Source: Streptomyces sp. SAI-127 (GTDB lineage Bacteria > Actinomycetota > Actinomycetes > Streptomycetales > Streptomycetaceae). From it: a stretch of 64,000 nucleotides of DNA. The notes beneath the pieces were generated by a model, which was not told the DNA's origin, did not search any database, and saw only the letters and a list, made by a program, of their open reading frames with translations. Of the stretch, positions 18,586 through 27,145 are shown in pieces. Each line of letters opens with the position of its first letter. The stretch's first letter is position 1. The DNA lies in the NCBI RefSeq assembly GCF_029894425.1, contig NZ_JARXYJ010000001.1:8948501-9012500 (forward strand). Reading direction: 5' to 3'. Both the position numbers and the translations under genes were made by a program.

Positions 18586-19341
18586 ATGAAGCATGCCGAG
18601 TTCGACGGCAAGGGAAGCTGCATCCGCTGGACCGAGACGCCCGGCGAGGAGCCGGCACGCGTGTACGTGCACGGGCTGGGATCGATCTCGACCGTCTATC
18701 ACGCGCACATCGCGGCCCGGCCCGAACTCGCGGGTCGGCGCAGCCTGTTCGTCGATCTGCCCGGGCACGGGATCAGCGACCGCCCCGAGGACTTCGGATA
18801 CACGCTGGAAGACCACGCGGACGCCCTGGCCGCCGCTCTGGACGCCGCGGATCTGACCGGCGTCGAACTCATCGCGCACAGCATGGGCGGGTCCGTCGCG
18901 CTCGTGCTCGCCCACCGCAGGCCCGAACTCGTCTCCCGGCTGGTCCTCACCGAGGCCAACCTCGACGCCTCGCCTCCGGCCACGGCGGGCAGCACCTGGA
19001 TCGACGCCTATGAGGAGGACGACTTCGTCGCCGGCGCCCACGCGCGCGTGCTCGAGAAGGCCGGCCCTCTGTGGGCGGCGACCATGCGACTGGCCGACCC
19101 GCGCGCCCTGCACCGCAGCGCGACCGGGCTCAGGCGCGGATCGGCGCCCATGATGCGCGCGATCCTCGAAGGGCTGTCCATCGACCGCGTGTATCTCCAG
19201 GGCGAGGTCAGCGGTGAACTGGAGGGGCGAAAGACACTGGAGGCGACAGGAGTGCGAGTGGTGACCGTCCCCGGCGCGGGGCACAACGTCATGCTCGACA
19301 ACCCCGACGCCTTCGCGGCGGCGGTCGCCGGGACGGAGTGA
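18586..19341 (+). CDS. Alpha/beta hydrolase
   Basis: 251 residues of the alpha/beta-hydrolase fold. Oxyanion loop VHGLGSIST, nucleophile elbow AHSMGGS with Ser99, and catalytic His near residue 234 in VPGAGHNVMLDNP, where the pattern resembles hydrolases of small esters or epoxides. No export signal. The ATG has GGGAGGG 7 bases upstream. It is divergent from the PadR regulator and probably repressed by it through the palindrome at 18535-18554. The convergent methyltransferase stop is 6 bp away. Confidence 0.92.
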   Translation: MKHAEFDGKGSCIRWTETPGEEPARVYVHGLGSISTVYHAHIAARPELAGRRSLFVDLPGHGISDRPEDFGYTLEDHADALAAALDAADLTGVELIAHSMGGSVALVLAHRRPELVSRLVLTEANLDASPPATAGSTWIDAYEEDDFVAGAHARVLEKAGPLWAATMRLADPRALHRSATGLRRGSAPMMRAILEGLSIDRVYLQGEVSGELEGRKTLEATGVRVVTVPGAGHNVMLDNPDAFAAAVAGTE

Positions 19342-19347
19342 GCCCGG

Positions 19348-19956
19348 TCAGTCCTCGCGGACGGCCAGGGCCAGGAAGCGGGCGTCCTCGTCGGCGTACG
19401 ACGTCATCCGCCACCCCGAACCGGCCAGCAGGGGACGGAGGTTGGACTCCGCGCGCAGGTCCTGCGGGGTGATCCGGCGCCCCTGGCGTGCGGCGAGCGC
19501 CGCCCTGCCGATCGGGTGGAACAGCGCCAGGACGCCGCCCGGCCGTACCACCCGGGCCAACTCGCGCAGATTCTCGGCCGGTCGGGGCAGATGGGAGATC
19601 AGGCCCGCTCCGAAGACGGCGTCGAGCGACCGGGAGCGGAGCGGCAGCGCGGCCACGTCGGCGAGCAGGAGCCGCCCGTCCCGATCCCGCCCGGCCCGTA
19701 CGGCGGCCTCCAGCATGGCCGGGGTCAGATCGGCCCCCACGACCACTCCCGAGGGCCCCACGGCCGCACGCAGGGGCGGCAGGGCTCGTCCGGTGCCGCA
19801 GCCCGCGTCGAGCACGCGGTCGCCCACGCGCAGCCCGAGCTCCGCGACCGCGGCGGCGTAGGCCGGACCGTCATCCGGGAACCGGCTGTCCCAGTCGGCG
19901 GCACGGGCCGAGAAGAACTCCTGGACATGTGTGTGGTCGTCGCTCATGTTCCGCAT
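19348..19956 (-). CDS. Class I SAM-dependent methyltransferase
   Basis: 202 residues. Motif I is VLDAGCGTGRALPPL, motif II acidic end GVVVGADLTPAML, and motif III region NLRELARVVRPGGVLALFHP, all typical of small-molecule type methyltransferases (Methyltransf_11/25). The acceptor cannot be predicted. Start at ATG 19956 or 19947; the latter has GGA six bases before it. The gene stands between the hydrolase and the MHYT gene. Confidence 0.9.
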   Translation of the reverse strand: MRNMSDDHTHVQEFFSARAADWDSRFPDDGPAYAAAVAELGLRVGDRVLDAGCGTGRALPPLRAAVGPSGVVVGADLTPAMLEAAVRAGRDRDGRLLLADVAALPLRSRSLDAVFGAGLISHLPRPAENLRELARVVRPGGVLALFHPIGRAALAARQGRRITPQDLRAESNLRPLLAGSGWRMTSYADEDARFLALAVRED

Positions 19957-20100
19957 GATCTCTCACCGACACGGATGGGGGTTTGTGTGCACACGTTCGA
20001 GCGTGACGCGATCGTTCAGATGCATCTCTGCGTCATATTGCAACACCTTTCGAAATGCGCCCTCTTTGTGCGCCCCTGCCCCCACTAGCGTCCCTTGGCC

Positions 20101-20874
20101 ATGGGACACCTGGACCACGCTGCCCTGGGCTGGCTGACGCCCACGCTCTCGTACGTCATGGCCTGTATCGGCGCCGCGCTCGGCCTGCGCTGTACCGTCC
20201 GCGCGCTCGGCGCCACCGGGCGTTCGCGCCGCAACTGGCTCATCACCGCGGCCTCGGCCATCGGCACCGGCATCTGGACCATGCACTTCGTGGCCATGCT
20301 CGGCTTCAGCGTCAGCGGTACCGACATCCGCTACGACGTACCCCTGACCATCGCGAGCCTCCTGGTCGCGATGGTCGTCGTCTCTGCGGGGGTCTTCGCG
20401 GTCGGCTACGGCCGTGACCGGGTCCGCTCGCTCTTCCTGGGCGGGCTCACCACCGGCCTGGGCGTGGCGAGCATGCACTACCTGGGCATGGCGGCCGTAC
20501 GGTTGCACGGCGGCGTCGACTACGACCCGGTGCTGGTCGGACTCTCCGTCCTCATCGCCGTCGTCGCGGCGACGGCGGCCCTGTGGGCGGCGCTCAACAT
20601 CAAGTCGCCCGTCGCCGTCACCATCGCCTCCCTCATCATGGGCGCCGCGGTCAGCAGCATGCACTACACCGGGATGTTCGCGGTGAGTGTGCGGGTCTCC
20701 CCCTCCGGCGCCGTCCTGCCCGGGGCCACGGCGATGCAGTTCATCTTCCCGCTCGCCGTCGGCCTCGGCTCCTACCTGTTCCTGACCTCGGCCTTCGTCG
20801 CCCTGTCGCCCACGACAGGAGAGCGCGAGGCAACCGCCTCGGCTCAGCGCGCGGTCGAGAGCATCCCCTCCTAG
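20101..20874 (+). CDS. MHYT domain membrane sensor protein
   Basis: 257 residues with seven predicted membrane helices and three MHYT-type motifs: IWTMHFVAML, VASMHYLGMA and VSSMHYTGMF. In this family the Met/His residues are proposed to bind copper and sense O2, CO or NO. No attached output domain, so signalling would need a partner; the conservon begins 62 bp downstream on the same strand and is a candidate. A TAGCGT -10-like hexamer lies 9 bases before the ATG and there is no ribosome site, suggesting a leaderless mRNA; the upstream TTG at 20095 is in frame but less likely. Confidence 0.9.
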   Translation: MGHLDHAALGWLTPTLSYVMACIGAALGLRCTVRALGATGRSRRNWLITAASAIGTGIWTMHFVAMLGFSVSGTDIRYDVPLTIASLLVAMVVVSAGVFAVGYGRDRVRSLFLGGLTTGLGVASMHYLGMAAVRLHGGVDYDPVLVGLSVLIAVVAATAALWAALNIKSPVAVTIASLIMGAAVSSMHYTGMFAVSVRVSPSGAVLPGATAMQFIFPLAVGLGSYLFLTSAFVALSPTTGEREATASAQRAVESIPS

Positions 20875-20936
20875 CGGCGGATCCGGGCCGCACGGCCCGA
20901 CGACACGCCCCCGAACCACTCCCGATCGAGGAGGCC

Positions 20937-23462
20937 ATGCGTACACCGCGTAGGACCCCCACAGCCGGCGCCGAGACGCCGTTCCAGACACCCGCGCGCG
21001 GGCGACGCGCACATGCCGGACGACCGGCCGAAGAAAACCCGGACGACCCGGCGGGCACCCTGCCGGAGGACATACCCGTGCGCGCGGGGCACTGGCGGAT
21101 ACGCCCCCGCACGGTCCGCGCCAAGATCGTCTGCCTGCTCATGGTGCCCGTCGTCTCGCTGCTCGCGCTCTGGGCGTACGCCACGGTCACCACCGCCCAG
21201 GACGTGGCCCGGCTGCGCCAGTTGCAGCGCGTGGACGACACCGTCCGCTCTCCCGTCACCGACGCCGTGACCGCGCTCCAGGCGGAGCGTGCCGCCGCGG
21301 TCCGCTATGCCACCGACCCGTCCGCCGCGCAGAGCGACGACCTCCGCAAGCTCGCCGAGCGCACCGACCAGGCAGTGGCACGGCTGCGGCTCGGTGACGG
21401 CAACACGGTCGCCGACAGCGAGGAACTGCCCGCCGGTGTCGCCCAGCGGCTCGAAATCTTCGTGACCGGTGCCGAACAACTGCGCTCCGTGCGCGCCGCC
21501 GTTCTGGACCGCAGCGCCGGATGGGACGAGACGTACGGCCGCTACACCAGGACCATCGCCGGTGCCTTCGCGGTGGGCGGCGCCCTCACCGGCATCCAGG
21601 ACGCCGACCTCGGCTCCGACGCGCGCGTGCTGCTCGAGTTCTCCCGCGCCGGCGAGTCGCTGGCCCAGGAGGACGTCGTGCTGGCCAGCGGGCGCCTCGC
21701 GGGCGTTCTCGCCGGTGAGCGGCTGCGGCTGTTCACCGGAGCCGTCGACACCCGCCGGGCGCTCACCGAGGGCGCCGTGGCCGACCTGCGCGGCTCCGAC
21801 CGCGCCGCCTGGCAGAAGGTCGCCGACAGCGGCGCGTACGCCACCGTGACCGCCGCCGAGGACCGGACACTCGCGGCCGCCCCCGGCGCCCGGGCCGTCG
21901 AGTCGACGCCGGAGGCCACCTGGCAGGCGGCACACACGCGTGTGCAGCGCGGCATGCGGACCGTCGAACAGGCGGCGGGCAGCGGTGTCGCCCACCGCGC
22001 CGACCCGTTCACCCGGGGGCTGCTCACCCCGGCCGGCGCCGCGGTCCTGCTCGGGCTGATGGCCGTCGCCGCGTCGCTCGTCATCTCCGTGCGTATCGGG
22101 CGCGGACTCGTCGTCGAGCTGGTGAGCCTGCGCAACAGCGCCCTCGAGATCGCCCGCCGCAAGCTGCCCGAGGCCATGGGGAGGCTGCGGGCCGGCGACG
22201 AGATCGACATCCAGTCCGAGGCCCCGCCAGGGCCGCCCGCGGAGGACGAGGCCGGTCAGGTCGCCGAGGCCCTGACCACCGTGCACCGCGCGGCACTGCG
22301 GGCCGCCGTGGAGCGCGCCGAACTCGCCAGCGGCATCTCCGGGGTCTTCGTCAACCTCGCCCGCCGCAGCCAGGTCCTCGTCCACCGCCAGCTGAGCCTG
22401 CTCGACAGCATGGAGCGCCGCTCCGACGACCCGAACGAACTGAGCGACCTCTTCCGGCTCGACCACCTCACCACCCGCATGCGTCGCCACGCCGAGAGTC
22501 TGATCATCCTCTCCGGAGCGGCACCCGGCCGCGCCTGGCGCATGCCGGTGTCGCTGACCAACGTGGTCCGCGCGGCCGTCTCCGAGGTCGAGGACTACGC
22601 GCGCGTGGAGGTGCGTCAGCTGCCCGACGCCTCCGTCGTCGGCGCGGCGGTCGCCGACCTCACCCACCTGCTGGCCGAGATCATCGAGAACGCCGCCCAG
22701 TTCTCACCGCCCCACACGCGTGTGCGGGTCACCGGCGAGCCCGTCGGCAACGGCTACGCGGTCGAGGTCGAGGACCGCGGTCTGGGCATGGGCAAGGAGA
22801 CCCTCGCGGAGGCCAACCGGCGCATCGAGCAGTCCGAGGCGCTCGACCTGTTCGACAGCGACCGGCTCGGTCTGTTCGTGGTCAGCAGGCTCGCGGCCCG
22901 GCACGGCATCAAGGTGCACCTGCGCACCTCGCCCTACGGCGGTACCACCGCGGTCGTCCTGCTGCCCACGGCGCTGCTGCACATCAAGGCGGCGGAACGT
23001 TCCCCCGCCGAGGCCGCGGACCGGGAACGGCTCACGGAACGCGAGTACGCGCGCGTGGCCGCCGCCGAACGGGACCAGGAGTCCGTCCCCGCCCCGGCCG
23101 AGCGGCCCGCCCTGGTGGCTCCCCTGACGGCCTCGGCGGACCGGGGAACGACCGGTACACCGCCCTCCGGAGTCACCACCCTGCGTCTGCACCGCCCGCC
23201 CGACGAGCCGGAGGAGTCCGACGACCTCCCCCGCCGGGTACGGCAGGCGCACCTCGCTCCCCAGTTGCGCGAACAGCGCTCCGAGGAACCGGTCCCGGCA
23301 GCCGCCGGCCGGGACGACGACGGCCGTACACCCGAGATGGTCCGGGACCGGATGGCGGCATACCGGGACGGCTGGGCGCGCGGCGGCGGCAGGCGTCCCG
23401 GCCGTGGTGCCACCCCTGATTCCCCAGCGGGCAGAGACAGCAGCGAAGGAGACCGAGGATGA
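20937..23462 (+). CDS. cvnA: Conservon histidine-kinase-like sensor (CvnA type)
   Basis: 841 residues. Cytoplasmic basic N-terminus, first membrane helix at about residues 64-85 (KIVCLLMVPVVSLLALWAYA), a 310-residue extracellular nitrate/nitrite-sensor-like helical domain, second helix (AAVLLGLMAVAASLVISVRI), a HAMP-like segment, and a histidine-kinase ATPase domain with N-box EIIENAAQFSPP and G-box EDRGLGMG. The C-terminal 150 residues are disordered. The kinase lacks an obvious classical H-box, as usual for conservon sensors. AGGAGG lies before the ATG at 20937. Its TGA overlaps the next ATG. Confidence 0.93.
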   Translation: MRTPRRTPTAGAETPFQTPARGRRAHAGRPAEENPDDPAGTLPEDIPVRAGHWRIRPRTVRAKIVCLLMVPVVSLLALWAYATVTTAQDVARLRQLQRVDDTVRSPVTDAVTALQAERAAAVRYATDPSAAQSDDLRKLAERTDQAVARLRLGDGNTVADSEELPAGVAQRLEIFVTGAEQLRSVRAAVLDRSAGWDETYGRYTRTIAGAFAVGGALTGIQDADLGSDARVLLEFSRAGESLAQEDVVLASGRLAGVLAGERLRLFTGAVDTRRALTEGAVADLRGSDRAAWQKVADSGAYATVTAAEDRTLAAAPGARAVESTPEATWQAAHTRVQRGMRTVEQAAGSGVAHRADPFTRGLLTPAGAAVLLGLMAVAASLVISVRIGRGLVVELVSLRNSALEIARRKLPEAMGRLRAGDEIDIQSEAPPGPPAEDEAGQVAEALTTVHRAALRAAVERAELASGISGVFVNLARRSQVLVHRQLSLLDSMERRSDDPNELSDLFRLDHLTTRMRRHAESLIILSGAAPGRAWRMPVSLTNVVRAAVSEVEDYARVEVRQLPDASVVGAAVADLTHLLAEIIENAAQFSPPHTRVRVTGEPVGNGYAVEVEDRGLGMGKETLAEANRRIEQSEALDLFDSDRLGLFVVSRLAARHGIKVHLRTSPYGGTTAVVLLPTALLHIKAAERSPAEAADRERLTEREYARVAAAERDQESVPAPAERPALVAPLTASADRGTTGTPPSGVTTLRLHRPPDEPEESDDLPRRVRQAHLAPQLREQRSEEPVPAAAGRDDDGRTPEMVRDRMAAYRDGWARGGGRRPGRGATPDSPAGRDSSEGDRG

Positions 23463-23932
23463 TCCAGGACCCGAGTACGAGGGCCGACATGGGAGTCCCC
23501 CCGCGCGAGCGAAGCCGGGAGTGGGGAAGGTCCGGCGAACTCGACTGGCTGCTGGACGACTTGGTGCTGCGGGTGAGCGAGGTACGGCATGCCGTGGTGC
23601 TCTCCAACGACGGTCTCGCCGTGGGGGCCTCGACGGACCTGCGCCGCGAGGACGCGGAACACCTCGCCGCGGTCTCCTCCGGCTTCCACAGCCTGGCCAA
23701 GGGGGCGGGCCGGCACTTCGGCGCCGGGGGAGTGCGCCAGACCATGGTCGAGATGGACGACGGCTTCCTGTTCGTGGCCGCCGCGGGAGACGGCTCCTGT
23801 CTCGCCGTCCTCACCGCTGTGACCGCGGACATAGGACTGGTCGCCTACGAGATGGCACGGCTGGTCAAGCGGGTCGGCGAGCACCTCTACACGCCACCGC
23901 GCGTCGGCGCGCGGCCACCCGCGGCAGGATGA
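23459..23932 (+). CDS. cvnB: Roadblock/LC7 domain protein (CvnB type)
   Basis: 157 residues. The roadblock/LC7 fold covers residues 28-140: LDWLLDDLVLRVSEVRHAVV, LSNDGLAVGAS, REDAEHLAAVSSGFHSLAKG. In conservons this protein links the membrane sensor to the GTPase-like protein, in the manner of an MglB-type regulator. The ATGA overlap with cvnA and the AAGGAG ahead of it indicate tight coupling. A close paralogue lies 2.3 kb downstream. Confidence 0.95.
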   Translation: MIQDPSTRADMGVPPRERSREWGRSGELDWLLDDLVLRVSEVRHAVVLSNDGLAVGASTDLRREDAEHLAAVSSGFHSLAKGAGRHFGAGGVRQTMVEMDDGFLFVAAAGDGSCLAVLTAVTADIGLVAYEMARLVKRVGEHLYTPPRVGARPPAAG

Positions 23933-23954
23933 GAGGGAAGGGCGGTCGGCTCAG

Positions 23955-24368
23955 ATGACCGAGGACATGGAGGGCGTCCCGTACGAACCGGGCAGCCAGT
24001 GGTACGACGGCGAGGCCGGGCCCCTCGTCCGCCCCTACGCGATGACGGGCGGACGCACCAAACCCGGCCCCAGCGGGGTGCGTTTCGACCTGATCGCCCT
24101 TGTCACCCTGGACCTGGGCGCGCCCGGAGCCGGCGACGACACGGCGCTCGGGCCCGAACACCGTGCCCTCATCGACCTGTGCCGCACGGAGACGCAGTCG
24201 GTGGCGGAACTCTCCGCGGGCGCCGACCTGCCCGTGGGCGTGGTCAGGGTGCTCCTGGGAGACCTCCTGGAACTCGGCTGTGTCACGGTCAGCCGCCCGG
24301 TGCCGCCCGCGCAGCTGCCCGACGAACGGATTCTGCGCGAAGTGATCGAAGGGCTCCGGGCGCTGTAG
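23955..24368 (+). CDS. cvnC: DUF742 domain protein (CvnC type)
   Basis: 137 residues, all DUF742: GPLVRPYAMTGGRT near the N-terminus and a winged-helix-like C-terminal part with LCRTETQSVAELSAGADLPV and VVRVLLGDLLELGCVTV. Conservon CvnC proteins bind the sensor and GTPase components. It starts 22 bp after cvnB with a weak purine ribosome site. Unusually, the next conservon gene starts 198 bp after its stop instead of overlapping. Confidence 0.95.
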   Translation: MTEDMEGVPYEPGSQWYDGEAGPLVRPYAMTGGRTKPGPSGVRFDLIALVTLDLGAPGAGDDTALGPEHRALIDLCRTETQSVAELSAGADLPVGVVRVLLGDLLELGCVTVSRPVPPAQLPDERILREVIEGLRAL

Positions 24369-24404
24369 ATGAACGTTCAGAACCACCGCGGTCCGGTACG
24401 GCAC

Positions 24405-24445
24405 CGACTCGTGCACCCTTTCCGACACCGATCGGGCACGAGTCG
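24405..24445. terminator. Hairpin in the cvnC-cvnD spacer
   Basis: Perfect 10-bp inverted repeat CGACTCGTGC (24405-24414) / GCACGAGTCG (24436-24445), 21-nt loop with a small inner CCGA/TCGG pair. It is in the 198-bp spacer and could terminate or attenuate transcription between cvnC and cvnD, or be a regulator site for a cvnD promoter. Confidence 0.5.
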
Positions 24446-24566
24446 TTCGCAACGGGCAATAAGCGGTCCAACCACTCGCAGCGGAACTCCAGTTGTCATG
24501 ATGCTGCCTTCGCGACCCCGTACCGACGTAGCCGCCCGTTGCCGGCCCTCCCGAGAGAAGTGATCG

Positions 24567-25169
24567 ATGGTCTCCGAGAACTCCGACGCCCAGGGCGACA
24601 CGACCGCCCTCGCGCTGAAGATACTGGTCGCCGGCGGGTTCGGCGTGGGCAAGACCACCCTGGTGGGCGCCGTCAGCGAGATCAGGCCGCTGCGCACGGA
24701 GGAACTGCTCAGCGAGGCAGGCCAGTTGGTGGACGACACCGACGGCGTGGACCAGAAGGTCACCACCACGGTGGCCATGGACTTCGGACGCATCACCATC
24801 CGCTCCGGCCTGTCCCTCTACCTCTTCGGCACCCCGGGGCAGGACCGCTTCTGGTTCCTGTGGGACGAGCTGTCGCAAGGGGCCCTGGGCGCCGTCGTCC
24901 TCGCGGACACCCGGCGCCTGGAGGACTGCTTCCCGGCCGTGGACTACTTCGAGCACCGGCACATCCCCTTCGTGGTGGCCGTCAACTGCTTCGCCGGTGC
25001 CCGGACCTACGGCGCCCACGACGTCTCGCGCGCCCTCGACCTCGATCAGGGCACGCCCGTGGTGCTGTGCGACGCACGGGACCGTGACTCGGGCAAGGAG
25101 GTGCTGATCCGACTGGTCGAGTACGCCGGGCGGATGCACACCGCCCGGCTGCTCGACTCGGTGGGCTGA
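24567..25169 (+). CDS. cvnD: ATP/GTP-binding protein (CvnD type)
   Basis: 200-residue small GTPase-like protein. Walker A P-loop VAGGFGVGKTTLVGAVSEI, G3-like LFGTPGQDRFWFLWD, and a VAVNCF strand replacing the NKxD base-recognition motif (as typical for CvnD and MglA relatives). In conservons it is the switch controlled by CvnB. An AGAGAAG purine run is 5 bases before the ATG. The upstream spacer with a hairpin suggests it may be expressed separately from cvnABC. Confidence 0.95.
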   Translation: MVSENSDAQGDTTALALKILVAGGFGVGKTTLVGAVSEIRPLRTEELLSEAGQLVDDTDGVDQKVTTTVAMDFGRITIRSGLSLYLFGTPGQDRFWFLWDELSQGALGAVVLADTRRLEDCFPAVDYFEHRHIPFVVAVNCFAGARTYGAHDVSRALDLDQGTPVVLCDARDRDSGKEVLIRLVEYAGRMHTARLLDSVG

Positions 25170-25197
25170 TCAGGACGGAGGGCCGCTCACCGGCACG

Positions 25198-25626
25198 TCA
25201 CTCCGCGACGGCCTTCTGTGCCAGCACCCTGTCGATCCGCACGCGGACGAGGAGTTCTCCCGGAACGCCGTTGCGGGCGCCGAACTCCTCGGCCCGTTCC
25301 TCGCCCATGTACCGCGCCCCGATCCGCCCGGCCCAGTGCCTGACCTCGTCGAGATCCTCCGAGATCCGGGCCCGGCCCTGGAGCACCACGTAGTCGAAGG
25401 GCGGCCGGTCGTCGTCCACACACAGGGCGACACGCCCGTCCCGTGCCAGGTTGCGCCCCTTCACGGTGGCCTTTCCGGTGTTGAACACCACGTCGTCACC
25501 GTCGAGCACGAACCAGATCGGTGCCACATGCGGGCTCCCGTCGGCCCTGACGGTCGACAACTTGCCGGTGCGGGTGCCGTGCGAGACGAACTCCCGCCAT
25601 TCCTCATCGGTCATCTTCTGTGCCAT
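25198..25626 (-). CDS. Pyridoxamine 5'-phosphate oxidase-like, F420-type flavin/deazaflavin enzyme
   Basis: 142 residues with a split beta-barrel fold: GKLSTVRADGSPHVAPIWFV, VVFNTGKATVKGRNLARDGR and VVLQGRARISEDLDEV are the family signatures. Actinobacterial PPOX proteins of this form bind F420 or FMN and reduce small molecules. It lies between the conservon and its second roadblock gene but on the opposite strand. The ATG at 25626 has AAGGAGA upstream. Confidence 0.92.
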   Translation of the reverse strand: MAQKMTDEEWREFVSHGTRTGKLSTVRADGSPHVAPIWFVLDGDDVVFNTGKATVKGRNLARDGRVALCVDDDRPPFDYVVLQGRARISEDLDEVRHWAGRIGARYMGEERAEEFGARNGVPGELLVRVRIDRVLAQKAVAE

Positions 25627-25720
25627 GTCCCCATTCTCCTTGCCCCGTTGACGGCCGTGGGGAAGGCTTGTGTGGAGATCCTCCGGGCAGGAGGAGACGT
25701 CACACGGGGAGACGGGACAC

Positions 25721-26134
25721 ATGCCGGAGAAGCAGGGGCTCGGCTGGCTGCTGGACGATCTGACCGAGCGCGTCGACCATGTTCGGCACGCGCTGGTGCT
25801 GTCCAACGACGGGCTGGTCACGGGCGCCAGCACGGGGCTGCGCCGCGAGGACGCGGAACATCTCGCCGCCGTCTCGTCCGGACTGCACAGCCTGGCCAAG
25901 GGCTCGGGACGCCACTTCGGCGCGGGCAAAGTACGGCAGACGATGATCGAGTTCGACGACGCGGTGCTCTTCGTCACCGCGGCGGGCACCGGCAGCTGTC
26001 TGTGCGTGCTCAGCGGCTCGGACGCCGACATCGGCCAGATCGCCTACGAGATGACGTTGCTCGTCAACCGGGTCGGCGAGCACCTCGACGTGGACGCCCG
26101 CCGACCCGAGCGGAGTCCGGCGCCGGACTTCTGA
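25721..26134 (+). CDS. Second roadblock/LC7 protein, CvnB paralogue
   Basis: 137 residues. Nearly the whole length aligns with CvnB at 23459-23932: LGWLLDDLTERVDHVRHALV, REDAEHLAAVSSGLHSLAKG, GRHFGAGKVRQTMIEFDD, and IAYEMTLLVNRVGEHLD. By eye about 70% of positions are identical, so it appears to be a local duplication. It has no adjacent sensor or DUF742, so it is an orphan that may compete for or share the conservon partners. ATG 25721 has GGGGAG 9 bases upstream; a GTG at 25670 also has a purine run and cannot be excluded. Confidence 0.9.
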   Translation: MPEKQGLGWLLDDLTERVDHVRHALVLSNDGLVTGASTGLRREDAEHLAAVSSGLHSLAKGSGRHFGAGKVRQTMIEFDDAVLFVTAAGTGSCLCVLSGSDADIGQIAYEMTLLVNRVGEHLDVDARRPERSPAPDF

Positions 26135-26161
26135 CCTGCATGTTCTTGGGTCCACCAGGAG

Positions 26162-26170
26162 TTATCCACA
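26162..26170 (+). other. Single DnaA-box-like TTATCCACA
   Basis: TTATCCACA in the 125-bp space before the DUF6397 gene matches the general bacterial DnaA box. A lone box is common upstream of Streptomyces genes; a role is unproven. Confidence 0.3.
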
Positions 26171-26259
26171 GGCTCGCCACGCATCTCGCCCCACCGGCTA
26201 CGGTTTTTGTCACGGCGAGCGCACACAGCGTGAGCGATGACTCCACGGGGAGAGCGACC

Positions 26260-27144
26260 ATGTCGGGCAGCCTGATCACCCAACGCCATCACCAGCCGCA
26301 CACACCCAGCCGAGCCGCCCGGGAACTGGGCCTCAAGCGAAGCGAGTTCGACCTCGCGGTGCACCTCGGGCAGATCCGGACCGTGCCCGACGAAGGAGGC
26401 GGGGGCCGACGCGTCACCCGCTCCGAGATCGACCGGCTGCGGGCGACGGACGGCTTTCCCGACTCGCTGCTTCAGCGCGTGCGGGTCGTGGGCACCACCG
26501 AGGGCGCGAAGGTCATGGACGTCCCTGCGGGCAGGTTCACCCGCCTGGCCCGCCTGGGCCTGTTCTCGCCGGTGCGCTTTTACCTCAACCGGTACCGCGC
26601 CGTGGTGTGGCTGTATCTCGCCGAAGAACTCGAGGAGTTCACGGCAGTCGAGGAGAACACCCCGCTGCTGACCGCACGCCGTATGCCCGAAGGGCTGCGC
26701 GACATGCTGGACGCGGGCGTGGACCTGCGGGCCCGTAACTGGCGGGGGCGCCACCGCGGATTCCTCCTGCGGCTCGCCGAAGACCCCTGGGAGAGCGCCG
26801 GAGCCCTGGCCGCCTTCCTCGACCCCGTCCAGATCGCGGAGCTCGTCCCCGACCCCTACGAGCGATCCCATCTGGGCCGCTTCCGGCCGGGACCACCGGC
26901 CCAGGGCGCGCAGGGATCGCCCGCCGCGCACCTCATCGAGAAGATCATGACGGCTGACCACCCGGACGAGATCGAATGGCTCAGGACCGACCTGGCCCGC
27001 GCCCTGGAGGACGCACGGAGGTTCCGGCCCGCGCCGCGCCCCACGGCCCGGCGGACAGCCTCCACCCAGCCGCAGGACTCGTCGACGCCCCAGGAGGAGC
27101 CGACCCGCGGCCTGCTGGGCCGGCTCCGGCGCAGAAGCTCCTGA
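26260..27144 (+). CDS. DUF6397 family protein
   Basis: 294 residues. The N-terminus has a helix-turn-helix-like segment (SRAARELGLKRSEFDLAVHL followed by GGGGRRVTRSEIDRLRATDG), then a conserved middle GRFTRLARLGLFSPVRFYLN and YRAVVWLYLAEEL. The C-terminal 60 residues are basic and disordered. The pattern is that of a Streptomyces-specific family I recall as DUF6397, with a MerR-like DNA-binding look but unproven function. The ATG at 26260 has GGGGAG 7 bases upstream. Its stop is 1 bp from the convergent tesB stop. Confidence 0.82.
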   Translation: MSGSLITQRHHQPHTPSRAARELGLKRSEFDLAVHLGQIRTVPDEGGGGRRVTRSEIDRLRATDGFPDSLLQRVRVVGTTEGAKVMDVPAGRFTRLARLGLFSPVRFYLNRYRAVVWLYLAEELEEFTAVEENTPLLTARRMPEGLRDMLDAGVDLRARNWRGRHRGFLLRLAEDPWESAGALAAFLDPVQIAELVPDPYERSHLGRFRPGPPAQGAQGSPAAHLIEKIMTADHPDEIEWLRTDLARALEDARRFRPAPRPTARRTASTQPQDSSTPQEEPTRGLLGRLRRRSS

Positions 27145-27145
27145 C

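Noticed and set aside
24369..24563. 64-codon frame filling the cvnC-cvnD spacer
   Set aside because: It begins at the base after the cvnC stop and ends just before cvnD, but only about 60% of its third positions are G/C, well below the genes around it, it is Arg-rich without motif, and has no ribosome site.
20937..25169. New signalling system
   Set aside because: The gene order sensor, roadblock, DUF742, GTPase is the known Streptomyces conservon; only the spacer and extra roadblock are unusual.
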